Source: Flagellimonas pacifica | Lineage (GTDB): Bacteria > Bacteroidota > Bacteroidia > Flavobacteriales > Flavobacteriaceae | Length of the DNA stretch: 64,000 bases | Assembly (NCBI RefSeq): GCF_900215465.1 | Contig: NZ_OBEH01000004.1 | Span: 364,359-428,358, forward strand | Direction of reading: 5' to 3' | Shown here: in pieces, positions 27,173 to 35,971 of the stretch | How positions within the stretch are numbered: the first letter of the stretch is position 1 | How the letters are laid out: each line of letters begins with the position of its first letter | Translations under genes and position numbers: made by a program | Notes under the pieces: generated by a model | The model's input: the letters and a program-made list of their open reading frames with translations, nothing else | Databases searched by the model: none | What the model was told of the DNA's origin: nothing

Positions 27173-28408
27173 TTAGGTTAAACCTTTCTTTTTGAGAGTA
27201 ATCACAGAAATTTCTGGCCAAATCCCCACACGTCCAGGATAGCCAATAAACCCGAAACCACGATTGACATTGATAAACTGTCCCAGTTCCTCATAGATGC
27301 CCGCCCAATACTTATATCTCCATTTCACCGGACTCCATTTTACCCAACCCGGTATTTCCACCCCAAACTGCATTCCATGGGTATGTCCACTCAAGGTCAA
27401 GTGAAAATGATAGTCATCTTTAAGTACTATGTCCTCCCAATGAGACGGATCATGACTCATCAAAATCTTAAAATCGTCTTTAGAAATCCCTGTTTTGGCC
27501 TTTTCAAGATCTCCTGCTTTTTTAAAACCTCCGCGGCCCCAATTTTCAACTCCAAGCAGCGCTATTCGCTGTCCGTTTTTCTCTAGATATTTATGGGTAT
27601 CCAATAATAGGTCAAAACCCATTTCTTTCTGTAGGTTTTTAAGATCTTCCAGGTTTTGGGCTTTAGCCTCATCAGACGGCCACGAAGTGTAATCTCCATA
27701 ATCATGGTTGCCCAAAATGGAAAACTTACCATCTTTGGCTTCCAAAGTGGAAAATAAATCTGCCCAAAGTTCCATTTCAGAGCTTTTGTCATTCACCATA
27801 TCACCAGTAAACAAGATTACATCACTTTGTTGCTTGTTGATCAAATCAATACCGTAAGCTACTTTTTCCCTATTATCAAAACTTCCGCTGTGCACATCAG
27901 AAATCTGGGTAATCTGGTATCCGTCAAAAGCATCAGGGAGATCATCAAACTCCAACGCGTATTTCAGTACTTTATAATTGTATTTTCCTTTGTACATTCC
28001 ATAGAGCAAAGCTCCAAAAGGTAATGCCGCAATTCCTAAGGCAATACCACTAATAAATTTTCGGCGGGAGGGAAAAAATTGGGTCTGTGTTTCGGAAAGG
28101 CCGGCAATTTTGTTATAACCAAATACAAACAATCGCACAATATCTTCAAGCAACAAAAAGATTCCAAAAACCAATCCCAACAGCAAGAAAGCAAAGAAAA
28201 TACCTCCAGCATTGGCTACTTGGCCTCGTACTCCATCCCCTGGAACATAATTTATAACACGGATGATAAAGTTGGTCAATGCCGCCAAAAATAGCAGTCC
28301 ATATGCCCAGTGGAACCACACATTCCTAAAGAGTGTTTTAAAGCCCTGAAAACCATAAAAGGCAGAAACAATGTAAATGATTGATATGATGATCAAAAAT
28401 CGGGTCAT
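27173..28408 (-). CDS. Membrane-anchored metallophosphoesterase
   Basis: A 411-residue calcineurin-like phosphoesterase. Four hydrophobic segments occupy residues 1-140. The catalytic domain then carries the family motif series: QISDVHSG (D-x-H), FTGDMVND (GD), ILGNHDYGD (GNHD), ILMSHDPSHW (H) and LSGHTHGMQFG (GHTH), which together bind two metal ions. Members of this type (YkuE/YaeI-like) hydrolyse phosphodiesters, some acting on UDP-diacylglucosamine or phospholipids. The substrate here is not known. Confidence 0.92.
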   Translation of the reverse strand: MTRFLIIISIIYIVSAFYGFQGFKTLFRNVWFHWAYGLLFLAALTNFIIRVINYVPGDGVRGQVANAGGIFFAFLLLGLVFGIFLLLEDIVRLFVFGYNKIAGLSETQTQFFPSRRKFISGIALGIAALPFGALLYGMYKGKYNYKVLKYALEFDDLPDAFDGYQITQISDVHSGSFDNREKVAYGIDLINKQQSDVILFTGDMVNDKSSEMELWADLFSTLEAKDGKFSILGNHDYGDYTSWPSDEAKAQNLEDLKNLQKEMGFDLLLDTHKYLEKNGQRIALLGVENWGRGGFKKAGDLEKAKTGISKDDFKILMSHDPSHWEDIVLKDDYHFHLTLSGHTHGMQFGVEIPGWVKWSPVKWRYKYWAGIYEELGQFINVNRGFGFIGYPGRVGIWPEISVITLKKKGLT

Positions 28409-28462
28409 GCAGTTTTTTTAACAAAGATATTTCTTTAGTTCTGGAACTGAACTATTTAGTGA

Positions 28463-29185
28463 TTATTTAACGCTGCGTACAATTTGACGAACCTTTTCTA
28501 GATTTGTTACAGCTATCTGGTCTTCTCGTAGATGGGTTGACGAATTCATTGGGATTTTTTCCGAAATAGGAAGTTCATTTCCAAATGACGTCCCAGAAAG
28601 GTGAATAGCTCGCAATCCAACTGCCTTAAACTTTTCGCAATTATCTAGTCGAATTCCTCCACCAGCCATTACAATGTTTTTTTCTGAGATAGCATTCAGC
28701 TCATTAAGCAAATCCAATCCTTTTTCAGCAGAAGTTTCTAGACCAGAAGTCAAAATGTAATCCACTCCCAATGCCTCCAGTTGCTGCAACGTTTTCTTTG
28801 GATTTGGAACCCAATCAAAAGCGCGGTGGAAAGTAAATTTCAATGGTCTCGATGCTCCAATCAAAGCTTCGGTCCGTTCCTCATCCAAATTGCAATCGGC
28901 CAGAAGTACACCTGAAACAATTCCATCCACACCATTTTCAACACAAAAAGCAATGTTTTTTAACATAACTTCAAACTCCAAATCGGAATAGGTGAAATGA
29001 CCACTTCGTGGCCTAATCAAAACATGGACTGGGATATCCAATCTTTCACGTACCATCTGAATCAATCCATAAGAAGGGGTTATCCCTCCAACGCCCAATT
29101 CACTGCAAAGCTCAATTCGGTCGGCTCCAGCCTCTTGCGCAACAAGAGCAGATTCCAAAGAATTGGCACAAACTTCTACAAGCAT
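28463..29185 (-). CDS. cutC: Copper homeostasis protein CutC
   Basis: A 240-residue CutC TIM-barrel protein. I chose the ATG at 29183-29185, giving MLVEVCANSLESALVAQEAG, where CutC proteins start. The reading frame stays open for about 400 bases upstream, but that part would overlap the divergent asparaginase gene and has no CutC content. Family segments include GADRIELCSELGVGGITPSYG, VHVLIRPRSGHFTYSD, FHRAFDW and NIVMAGGGIRLDN. A copper role rests on old genetic work and is debated; the fold suggests an enzyme or metabolite-binding protein. Confidence 0.92.
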   Translation of the reverse strand: MLVEVCANSLESALVAQEAGADRIELCSELGVGGITPSYGLIQMVRERLDIPVHVLIRPRSGHFTYSDLEFEVMLKNIAFCVENGVDGIVSGVLLADCNLDEERTEALIGASRPLKFTFHRAFDWVPNPKKTLQQLEALGVDYILTSGLETSAEKGLDLLNELNAISEKNIVMAGGGIRLDNCEKFKAVGLRAIHLSGTSFGNELPISEKIPMNSSTHLREDQIAVTNLEKVRQIVRSVK

Positions 29186-29225
29186 ATTGCTATCTTTAGC
29201 GGGATTAAAAATAAACATCCAAATC

Positions 29226-30221
29226 ATGCAAAGACGCAAATTCCTTAAAAAATCTGGCCTTACCACTGCTGGACTTATGTCAGCCTCCGTTTTGGCCTCA
29301 TGTAAAACCGAAAACAAACCTGAAAAAGCTGCAACCCCTACCCCTCCTGCAATAAAACCAATTGCCATTTGCACTTGGAATTTCATGAATGCAACGGCCA
29401 AAGCTTGGGAAGTGCTTAACAAGGGAGGAAATTCACTTGATGCCGTTGAACAAGGTGTTATGATAGAGGAAGCAGATGTAACCAACGAAACTGTGGGCAA
29501 AGGTGGTCGCCCGGACAGGGATGGCAATGTGACTTTGGATGCGTGCATCATGGACAAAGATGGCAATTGCGGTTCTGTAGTGTATTTGCAGAACATTGTG
29601 CATCCAATCTCCGTAGCAAGAAAAGTAATGGAGGAAACCCCTCATATTATTCTAGCAGGAAAGGGTGCTGAGCAATTTGCCTATGAGCAGGGTTTTAAGA
29701 AAGAAGATCTCTTCACGGAAAGCACCCGAAAACAATATGAAGAGTGGAAAAAAACTTCCAAGTACGAGACTACCATCAATATTGAAAACCACGATACCAT
29801 TGGCATGTTGGCTATTGATGAAAAAGGTGATATTGCCGGAGCATGTACCACAAGTGGTATGGCTTACAAGGTTGCCGGACGTGTGGGTGATTCTCCAATC
29901 ATTGGAGCAGGACTTTATGTGGATAACGAAGTTGGAGGAGCCACTGCAACCGGTGTAGGGGAAGAAGTCATTCGCACCGTGGGCAGTTTTTTGATCGTGG
30001 AACTGATGCGACAAGGAAAAAGTCCGCAAGAAGCCTGTGAGGAAGGAGTAAAAAGAATCATGAAAAAGAATGAAGGTCGTAAAGACTTCCAAATTGGATT
30101 TTTAGCCATTAACAAACAAGGCGAAACCGGAGGGTATTGCGTACATCCCGGATTTACTTATCGGGAATATTCCGAAAAAGGGCATGAAAATAGGCAGGTG
30201 GAGAGTTTTTATAAGGGCTAG
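29226..30221 (+). CDS. N4-(beta-N-acetylglucosaminyl)-L-asparaginase (glycosylasparaginase)
   Basis: A 331-residue Ntn-hydrolase of the T2 family, cleaving the GlcNAc-Asn bond of N-linked glycans. I chose the ATG at 29226: it gives MQRRKFLKKSGLTTAGLMSA, a twin-arginine-type signal followed by lipobox VLASC. An upstream open stretch in the same frame overlaps cutC on the other strand and is rejected. The autocleavage site is Asp-Thr in NHDTIGMLAI, with the new N-terminal Thr as nucleophile. Conserved segments include GGNSLDAVEQGV, GRVGDSPIIGAGLYVDNEVG and ATATGVGEEVIRTVGSF. It would act in the periplasm on glycoasparagines. Confidence 0.92.
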   Translation: MQRRKFLKKSGLTTAGLMSASVLASCKTENKPEKAATPTPPAIKPIAICTWNFMNATAKAWEVLNKGGNSLDAVEQGVMIEEADVTNETVGKGGRPDRDGNVTLDACIMDKDGNCGSVVYLQNIVHPISVARKVMEETPHIILAGKGAEQFAYEQGFKKEDLFTESTRKQYEEWKKTSKYETTINIENHDTIGMLAIDEKGDIAGACTTSGMAYKVAGRVGDSPIIGAGLYVDNEVGGATATGVGEEVIRTVGSFLIVELMRQGKSPQEACEEGVKRIMKKNEGRKDFQIGFLAINKQGETGGYCVHPGFTYREYSEKGHENRQVESFYKG

Positions 30222-30227
30222 GTTTGA

Positions 30228-30312
30228 GATGTTAGCCTTGAGATATGAGACTCAAGAATTTACAAGTTCAACACCTCACATCTAAAAGCAAAGCGATCTC
30301 AATTCTAACATC
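30228..30312. repeat. Long imperfect inverted repeat between asparaginase gene and polA
   Basis: Arms 30228-30244 and 30296-30312 are 17 bases each and pair at 15 positions (GATGTTAG and TTGAGAT blocks). The 51-base loop holds a second stem, CTTGAG (30237-30242) with CTCAAG (30251-30256), that would compete with the outer arms. A T-tract follows the right arm, so on the plus strand it could end the asparaginase transcript. A 12-base direct repeat TATACTTCTAAT occurs just after it at 30349 and 30363. Confidence 0.6.
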
Positions 30313-30382
30313 TTTTTTCTACTTTTAAAGACTGTACGCTGAAAAGCCTATACTTCTAATATTATACTTCTAATTTTTAACC

Positions 30383-33220
30383 ATGTCTGACCAGAAACGA
30401 CTTTTTCTTCTTGATGCCTATGCCTTGATATTCAGAGGTTATTATGCCCTTATCAAAAACCCAAGAATCAATTCCAAAGGAATGGACACCTCGGCCATTA
30501 TGGGATTTGTGAATTCTCTTTTTGATGTAATCAAGCGCGAAAAACCAGACCATTTAGCGGTATGTTTTGATAAAGGGGGCAGTGTGGAACGCACCGAACT
30601 TTTTGAAGAATACAAGGCCAACCGAGATGAAACTCCGGATGCCATCAAAATTGCGGTGCCTTATATTCAAGATATTTTAAAGGCCATGCAAATTCCCGTG
30701 GTTGAATTGGCCGGATATGAAGCTGATGACATTATAGGAACCTTGGCCAAACAGGCCGAAAAAGAAGATTACAAAGTCTTTATGGTAACTCCAGACAAGG
30801 ACTTTGGCCAATTAGTCTCTGAAAACATTTTTATGTACCGCCCGGCGCGAATGGGCAACGGAATTGAAATTTGGGGCATCCCTGAAGTACAAAAACGTTT
30901 TGGCGTGGAGCGCCCAGAGCAGGTAATAGACTATTTGGGGATGATGGGAGATGCCAGTGACAACATTCCCGGGCTTCCAGGAGTTGGTGACAAAACAGCC
31001 AAAAAGTTTTTGGAACAATTTGGCGATATGGAAGGCCTTTTGGCCAATACCGACAAGCTCAAAGGAAAAATGAAGGAGAAGGTAGAGCAAAATGCAGAGC
31101 TGGGTCGACTTTCAAGAAAATTGGCGGAAATTAAACTGGACTGTGAGGTCACTTTCAAAGCAGATGACTATGAAATGTCCGAACCTGATGGTTCAAAAGT
31201 CCAAGAGATTTTTGAGGAGCTAGAATTTAGAAGGTTAAAAGATCAGTTTATTAAAATCTTCTCTGAAGAAACTGCAGAAGTACCAGAAACGAATTCAGCA
31301 GCGCCAAAAACTCCTGAAAAGCCTCAAGTGGCAGGCAGCGGGCAATTCAGCCTATTTGGTGGAAGTCCGGCTGATGCTCCTGCAACCATCAAAGATGCCA
31401 ACAGCAGAGACACCATTTCCGATGTTTCCCATTTATACCAAAACATTCAACCTGGACTGGGACTAAAACTTTTTATTGAAAAATTGATGCAACAAACCTC
31501 GGTCTGTTTTGACACGGAGACCACCTCAATAAATCCGTTGGAAGCAGAGCTTGTGGGCATTGCCTTTAGCTGGGAAGCAAAAAAAGGGTTTTATGTTCCA
31601 ATTCCGGAAGAGAATGAATCAGCAATGGAAATTTTGGAACAACTACGTCCATTCTTTGAATCTACCGCCATTGAAAAAATAGGTCAAAACCTGAAGTACG
31701 ACATTAAAGTGATGAAAAATTACGGAGTCGAGGTTAAAGGAAAACTGTTCGACACCATGCTGGCTCACTACCTCATCAATCCCGACATGCGCCATAACAT
31801 GGATGTATTGGCAGAAACTTATCTGAACTATACTCCTGTTTCCATTACTGAACTTATTGGCAAAAAAGGTAAAAACCAGCTCAGCATGCGTCAGGTTCCT
31901 TTGGAAAAACAAACGGAGTATGCTTCTGAGGATGCTGATATTACCCTACAACTGGCCCAACATTTTAGACCTGAACTGGAAGCGGCCAAAACTAATGAAC
32001 TTTTCCAAAGTATTGAGATTCCTTTACTCCGGGTATTGGCTGATATGGAAACCGAAGGCATCAATCTTGACAAAGGTTTTTTGAATTCCCTTTCTGAGGA
32101 TTTGAACAACGATATCAAAAATCTTGAAACTAAAATATATAAAGAAGCAGGACAAGAATTCAATATAGCTTCGCCAAAACAATTGGGCGAAATTTTGTTT
32201 GACAAGCTAAAATTGGTAGACAAGCCGAAAAAAACCAAAACGGGTCAGTACTCTACCGCTGAAGATGTGCTTTCCTATTTGGCCAAGGATCATGAAATTA
32301 TTCAAAACGTATTGGACTTTAGGGGACTTAGCAAGCTAAAAAGCACTTATGTGGATGCCCTGCCCAATGAAGTACAGGAACATAGCGGCCGTGTGCATAC
32401 AGATTATATGCAAACCGTGGCGGCAACGGGTAGATTGAGCAGCAACAACCCCAATTTACAGAACATTCCAATCAGAACAGAGCGTGGACGACAAGTACGC
32501 AAAGCTTTCATCCCTCGAGATGAAAATTACACCTTGTTAGCTGCAGATTACTCTCAAATTGAGCTTCGTATTATTGCGGCCTTAAGTGAAGAAGATACCA
32601 TGATCGAGGCTTTTAAAAATGGGGAGGATATTCATGCCTCCACCGCTTCCAGGGTTTTTAACGTACCCATTAATGAAGTGACACGGGAGCAACGTGGCAA
32701 TGCAAAGACCGTAAATTTCGGAATCATTTATGGGGTTTCGGCCTTTGGACTGAGCAATCAGACCGATTTGAGTCGTTCCGAAGCCAAAGAACTCATTGAA
32801 ACCTATTACAAAACCTACCCGAAATTGCGCAATTATATGGGGGAACAGGTCGACTTTGCTCGGGATAATGGTTATGTGCAAACCGTTTTGGGTCGAAGAC
32901 GATATTTAAAGGATATCAATGCGGGCAATCAAGTGGTGCGAGGTGCAGCTGAACGAAATGCCGTAAATGCACCAATACAGGGAAGTGCCGCAGATATCAT
33001 TAAAATTGCAATGATCAACATCCATAAAAAACTTACCGAAGGTGGATACAAGACCAAAATGTTGTTACAGGTACATGATGAATTGGTGTTCGATGCCTAT
33101 AAACCCGAGTTGGAAGAAGTAAAGGAACTCATCAAATCCGAAATGGAAAATGCATATAAATTAGCGGTTCCATTGGATGTTGAAGTGGGGATCGGTGACA
33201 ATTGGTTGGAGGCGCATTAA
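30383..33220 (+). CDS. polA: DNA polymerase I
   Basis: A 945-residue three-domain PolA for gap filling and primer removal. The 5'-3' exonuclease domain occupies about 1-290 (LFLLDAYALIFRGYYALI; GDASDNIPGLPGVGDKTA). The 3'-5' proofreading domain has FDTETTSINP with Asp377 and Glu379 intact, so proofreading is probably active. The polymerase domain holds DYSQIELRI (Asp722) in motif A, the O-helix region RGNAKTVNFGIIYG, and VHDELVFD (Asp899) in motif C. A Pro/Ala-rich linker of about 45 residues joins the first two domains. The YihY gene follows after 14 bases. Confidence 0.98.
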   Translation: MSDQKRLFLLDAYALIFRGYYALIKNPRINSKGMDTSAIMGFVNSLFDVIKREKPDHLAVCFDKGGSVERTELFEEYKANRDETPDAIKIAVPYIQDILKAMQIPVVELAGYEADDIIGTLAKQAEKEDYKVFMVTPDKDFGQLVSENIFMYRPARMGNGIEIWGIPEVQKRFGVERPEQVIDYLGMMGDASDNIPGLPGVGDKTAKKFLEQFGDMEGLLANTDKLKGKMKEKVEQNAELGRLSRKLAEIKLDCEVTFKADDYEMSEPDGSKVQEIFEELEFRRLKDQFIKIFSEETAEVPETNSAAPKTPEKPQVAGSGQFSLFGGSPADAPATIKDANSRDTISDVSHLYQNIQPGLGLKLFIEKLMQQTSVCFDTETTSINPLEAELVGIAFSWEAKKGFYVPIPEENESAMEILEQLRPFFESTAIEKIGQNLKYDIKVMKNYGVEVKGKLFDTMLAHYLINPDMRHNMDVLAETYLNYTPVSITELIGKKGKNQLSMRQVPLEKQTEYASEDADITLQLAQHFRPELEAAKTNELFQSIEIPLLRVLADMETEGINLDKGFLNSLSEDLNNDIKNLETKIYKEAGQEFNIASPKQLGEILFDKLKLVDKPKKTKTGQYSTAEDVLSYLAKDHEIIQNVLDFRGLSKLKSTYVDALPNEVQEHSGRVHTDYMQTVAATGRLSSNNPNLQNIPIRTERGRQVRKAFIPRDENYTLLAADYSQIELRIIAALSEEDTMIEAFKNGEDIHASTASRVFNVPINEVTREQRGNAKTVNFGIIYGVSAFGLSNQTDLSRSEAKELIETYYKTYPKLRNYMGEQVDFARDNGYVQTVLGRRRYLKDINAGNQVVRGAAERNAVNAPIQGSAADIIKIAMINIHKKLTEGGYKTKMLLQVHDELVFDAYKPELEEVKELIKSEMENAYKLAVPLDVEVGIGDNWLEAH

Positions 33221-33234
33221 TTTAATCGCCAGAT

Positions 33235-34095
33235 ATGTTTAAATTTTTTAAGCAAGTTTTCAATCATTTTTTTAATAGCAATACCTTTCAAAAAGGTGCA
33301 GCTTTGGCTTATTATGCAGTGTTTTCCATTTTTCCCATCATCATTGTTTTAATTTCGGTATTGGGAATGGTCTTTGGAAAACAAGCGGTTGCAGGAGAGA
33401 TTTTTGGACAATTAAAAGATATTTTGGGCGGTGATGCTGCTTTACAGATTCAGGACATGATAAAAAATCAACATGTCCAACATAACTCACTTTGGACCAC
33501 CATAATAGGATTTGTGACCCTTGCATTAAGTGCTTCGGGTATGCTTAATCAAATACATAATGCTTTTAATGATATATGGGAAATCAAAGCAAAACCTAAG
33601 AGCAGTATCATTCGATACTTCACCAAACATTTGGCCTCGTTCGCAGTACTTATTTCTCTATTTTTCATTTTGTTGATAAGCACCTTGGCAAATTCCTTTC
33701 TGGTTAAATATGGAGCAAATCTCTATCCTGATTATAAATTTTCGTTGCTATTTGAGCATCTAACCTCCTTTTTTATTATCTCTCTCATATTTGCCATCTT
33801 GTTCAGATTTTTGGGTGATACCAAAGTGCATTGGAAACCTGCTTTAATAAGTGGCTTGTTTACCGGACTCCTCTTTGTATTTGGAAAAATTGGAATAGGA
33901 ATGTATTTAGGGAAGGCCCATCTGACCACAACCTTTGGTTCAGCCAGTGTTTTGGCACTAATCATGCTTTGGGTCTATTATACCTCTCAAATCATATTTT
34001 TGGGAGCTTCCTTTGTGAAAATTTTGAGCGACAAAATGAATTATGAAATCTTACCGAATAAAAATGCGGTTAAGGTTCAAAGCAAAGAGATTTAA
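33235..34095 (+). CDS. YihY/BrkB family inner-membrane protein
   Basis: A 286-residue membrane protein with about six helices. Family features include the opening KGAALAYYAVFSIFPIIIVL, the loop GSDDAALQIQDM-like GGDAALQIQDMI, FNDIWEIKAKPK and the C-terminal segment ALIMLWVYYTSQIIFLGASF. The family was once called ribonuclease BN by error; its function in bacteria is unsettled. It lies 14 bases after polA and is convergent with the MarR gene 10 bases away. Confidence 0.9.
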   Translation: MFKFFKQVFNHFFNSNTFQKGAALAYYAVFSIFPIIIVLISVLGMVFGKQAVAGEIFGQLKDILGGDAALQIQDMIKNQHVQHNSLWTTIIGFVTLALSASGMLNQIHNAFNDIWEIKAKPKSSIIRYFTKHLASFAVLISLFFILLISTLANSFLVKYGANLYPDYKFSLLFEHLTSFFIISLIFAILFRFLGDTKVHWKPALISGLFTGLLFVFGKIGIGMYLGKAHLTTTFGSASVLALIMLWVYYTSQIIFLGASFVKILSDKMNYEILPNKNAVKVQSKEI

Positions 34096-34105
34096 TCCAA
34101 ATAGC

Positions 34106-34564
34106 CTATTTGTCTTCAAATAGATTATCGTAGTTTTCCCCAATTTGGTTCAATACCTTAAGAAAAATCTCAAACTCCTCCGTACCCAACCCTTTAATTG
34201 CCTGTTTACGCAGAATTTGAGCGTGTGGTTCAATTACTGCTATCACTTCTCTTCCTTGAGGAGTAAGCTCCAGCTTAAAACGTTTCAAATCACCTTCAAA
34301 ACGGGTTTTGGTAATCCAGTCCTTCTTTTCCATTCCACCAATAACACGTGAAGTAGTGGCACGATTTCTAAAGTTCGATCTCACAATATCAGATTGCGAA
34401 ACATTATCTCCTAGCTGGTAAATACGATAAAGAATCACCCATTGCTCTATAGTGAGGTCAATCTCCAACTCTTTAAATTTCCTCAGGTAAGCATCCTGAA
34501 CTTTGCGAAGCACTAGATCCAAATGCAATCCAATTCCAGATATTTCATCAATTCTGTTGAGCAT
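34106..34564 (-). CDS. MarR family transcriptional regulator
   Basis: A 152-residue MarR-type winged-helix repressor. The core helix-turn-helix reads about QLGDNVSQSDIVRSNFRNRATTSRVIGGMEKKDWI, followed by the wing with TRFEGDLKRFKLELTPQGREV. Flanking helices form the dimer interface. It is divergent from hppD across a 204-base gap that holds a perfect palindrome over the hppD -7 box. It is therefore the likely repressor of the homogentisate pathway operon, with a pathway aromatic as probable ligand (inference). Confidence 0.9.
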   Translation of the reverse strand: MLNRIDEISGIGLHLDLVLRKVQDAYLRKFKELEIDLTIEQWVILYRIYQLGDNVSQSDIVRSNFRNRATTSRVIGGMEKKDWITKTRFEGDLKRFKLELTPQGREVIAVIEPHAQILRKQAIKGLGTEEFEIFLKVLNQIGENYDNLFEDK

Positions 34565-34618
34565 AAATCTATTCTTTATGTAATGCTGAATCCGTCAAAG
34601 CATGAATGTCTATATATC

Positions 34619-34639
34619 ACACTTCGGAAAGCTAAGTGT
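34619..34639. repeat. Short inverted repeat in marR-hppD gap
   Basis: ACACTT (34619-34624) and AAGTGT (34634-34639) with a 9-base spacer. It lies 55 bases upstream of the marR start and could be a second regulator site or chance. Low confidence. Confidence 0.3.
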
Positions 34640-34713
34640 AACAATAACCAGCTTCACATAACAATTTTAACAAAAATTTGCGCCACCCCGCCCAAAAATC
34701 ATTTCAAAATTAC

Positions 34714-34733
34714 TATTTTTGTTGCATCAACAA
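34714..34733 (+). promoter_or_regulatory. hppD -7 box and overlapping palindromic operator candidate
   Basis: TATTTTTG (34714-34721) matches the TAnnTTTG element; no good TTTG lies 17-23 bases upstream. The palindrome TTGTTG-CAT-CAACAA (34719-34733) overlaps its end and the likely transcription start. A MarR dimer bound there would block RNA polymerase. The symmetry is exact; its use as an operator is inferred from position. Confidence 0.55.
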
Positions 34734-34768
34734 CAATAATTTGATTAAACAATTAAACTATAGCATCC

Positions 34769-35902
34769 ATGGAAACATCTGCATTACCCAAATTGCACAA
34801 AACAGCGAAAGATTTTATGCCGATCAATGGCACCGACTATTTGGAGCTTTATGTGGGCAATTCTAAACAGGCTGCACATTTTTATAAGACCGCCTTCGGG
34901 TTTCAGTCCATGGCCTACGCAGGTCTGGAAACAGGTCTAAAAGACAGGGAAAGCTATGTAGTGGTTCAAGACAAGATTCGCCTGGTCTTAACTTCACCTT
35001 TAAAAAGCGGTACTGATATTGGACGCCATATTGATCAACATGGCGATGGAGTTAAGGTAGTAGCTCTTTGGGTTGATGATGCAACTTACGCCTATGACAC
35101 AGCTATGGAAAGAGGGGCTAAATCTTATATGGAACCACAAATTGAGGAAGATGAAACTGGAAAAATAGTCCGCTCAGGTATTTACACCTACGGTGAAACA
35201 GTGCACATTTTTGTTGAACGCAAAGAGTATAATGGTATTTTCATGCCTGGATTCAAAAAATGGGAAACCCCTGATTATAATCCTGAACCCACTGGTTTAA
35301 AATATGTAGACCACATGGTAGGTAACGTTGACTGGAACAAGATGAACTATTGGGTAGAGTTCTACGAAAACGTAATGGGCTTTGTGAACATTCTTTCCTT
35401 TGATGATGATGACATTTCAACCGAATATACAGCTTTGATGAGCAAGGTCATGAGTAATGGCAACGGGCGAATCAAATTTCCCATTAACGAACCTGCAGAA
35501 GGAAAGAAAAAATCTCAAGTAGAAGAATATCTTGATTTTTACGAAGGTGAAGGCGTCCAGCACATTGCCGTGGCAACAGATGATATCATTTCAACCGTAA
35601 GGCAACTAAAAAGTCGAGGAGTTGAATTTTTAAGGGTTCCTGACACTTATTATGATGCCGTTACGGATCGCGTAGGTAAAATTGATGAGGACATCGCCCC
35701 TCTAAAAGAATTGGGAATTTTGGTGGATCGGGATGATGAAGGGTATTTGCTTCAAATTTTTACCCGTCCTGTGGAACCTAGACCCACCATGTTCTTTGAA
35801 ATTATCCAAAGAAAGGGTGCACAATCATTTGGAAAAGGTAACTTTAAGGCACTGTTTGAAGCCATTGAGCGCGAACAAGAGGTACGAGGCACGCTTCATT
35901 AG
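34769..35902 (+). CDS. hppD: 4-hydroxyphenylpyruvate dioxygenase
   Basis: A 377-residue Fe(II) dioxygenase converting 4-hydroxyphenylpyruvate to homogentisate, step two of tyrosine degradation. Two VOC domains are visible. The iron ligands in the C-terminal domain are His182 (VDHMVGNV), His265 (QHIAVATDDI) and Glu344 (MFFEIIQRKG), all present. The C-terminal closing segment is FGKGNFKALFEAIE. It is the first gene of hppD-hmgA-fahA and is preceded by a candidate MarR operator. Confidence 0.97.
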   Translation: METSALPKLHKTAKDFMPINGTDYLELYVGNSKQAAHFYKTAFGFQSMAYAGLETGLKDRESYVVVQDKIRLVLTSPLKSGTDIGRHIDQHGDGVKVVALWVDDATYAYDTAMERGAKSYMEPQIEEDETGKIVRSGIYTYGETVHIFVERKEYNGIFMPGFKKWETPDYNPEPTGLKYVDHMVGNVDWNKMNYWVEFYENVMGFVNILSFDDDDISTEYTALMSKVMSNGNGRIKFPINEPAEGKKKSQVEEYLDFYEGEGVQHIAVATDDIISTVRQLKSRGVEFLRVPDTYYDAVTDRVGKIDEDIAPLKELGILVDRDDEGYLLQIFTRPVEPRPTMFFEIIQRKGAQSFGKGNFKALFEAIEREQEVRGTLH

Positions 35903-35971
35903 AGTATATTTTATGATTTAAGATTTATTGAACTTAGTTTTTAAACCTGAGTTTGAACTTAAAAAACAACT

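Noticed and set aside
29186-29596. N-terminal extension of the cutC reading frame to 377 codons
   Set aside because: The added part is antisense to the asparaginase gene and has no CutC content; the family start MLVEVCANS lies at 29185.
34098-34112. Small palindrome CAAATA-GCC-TATTTG between the convergent yihY and marR genes
   Set aside because: Six AT-rich pairs without a clear T-tract; too weak to call a terminator.
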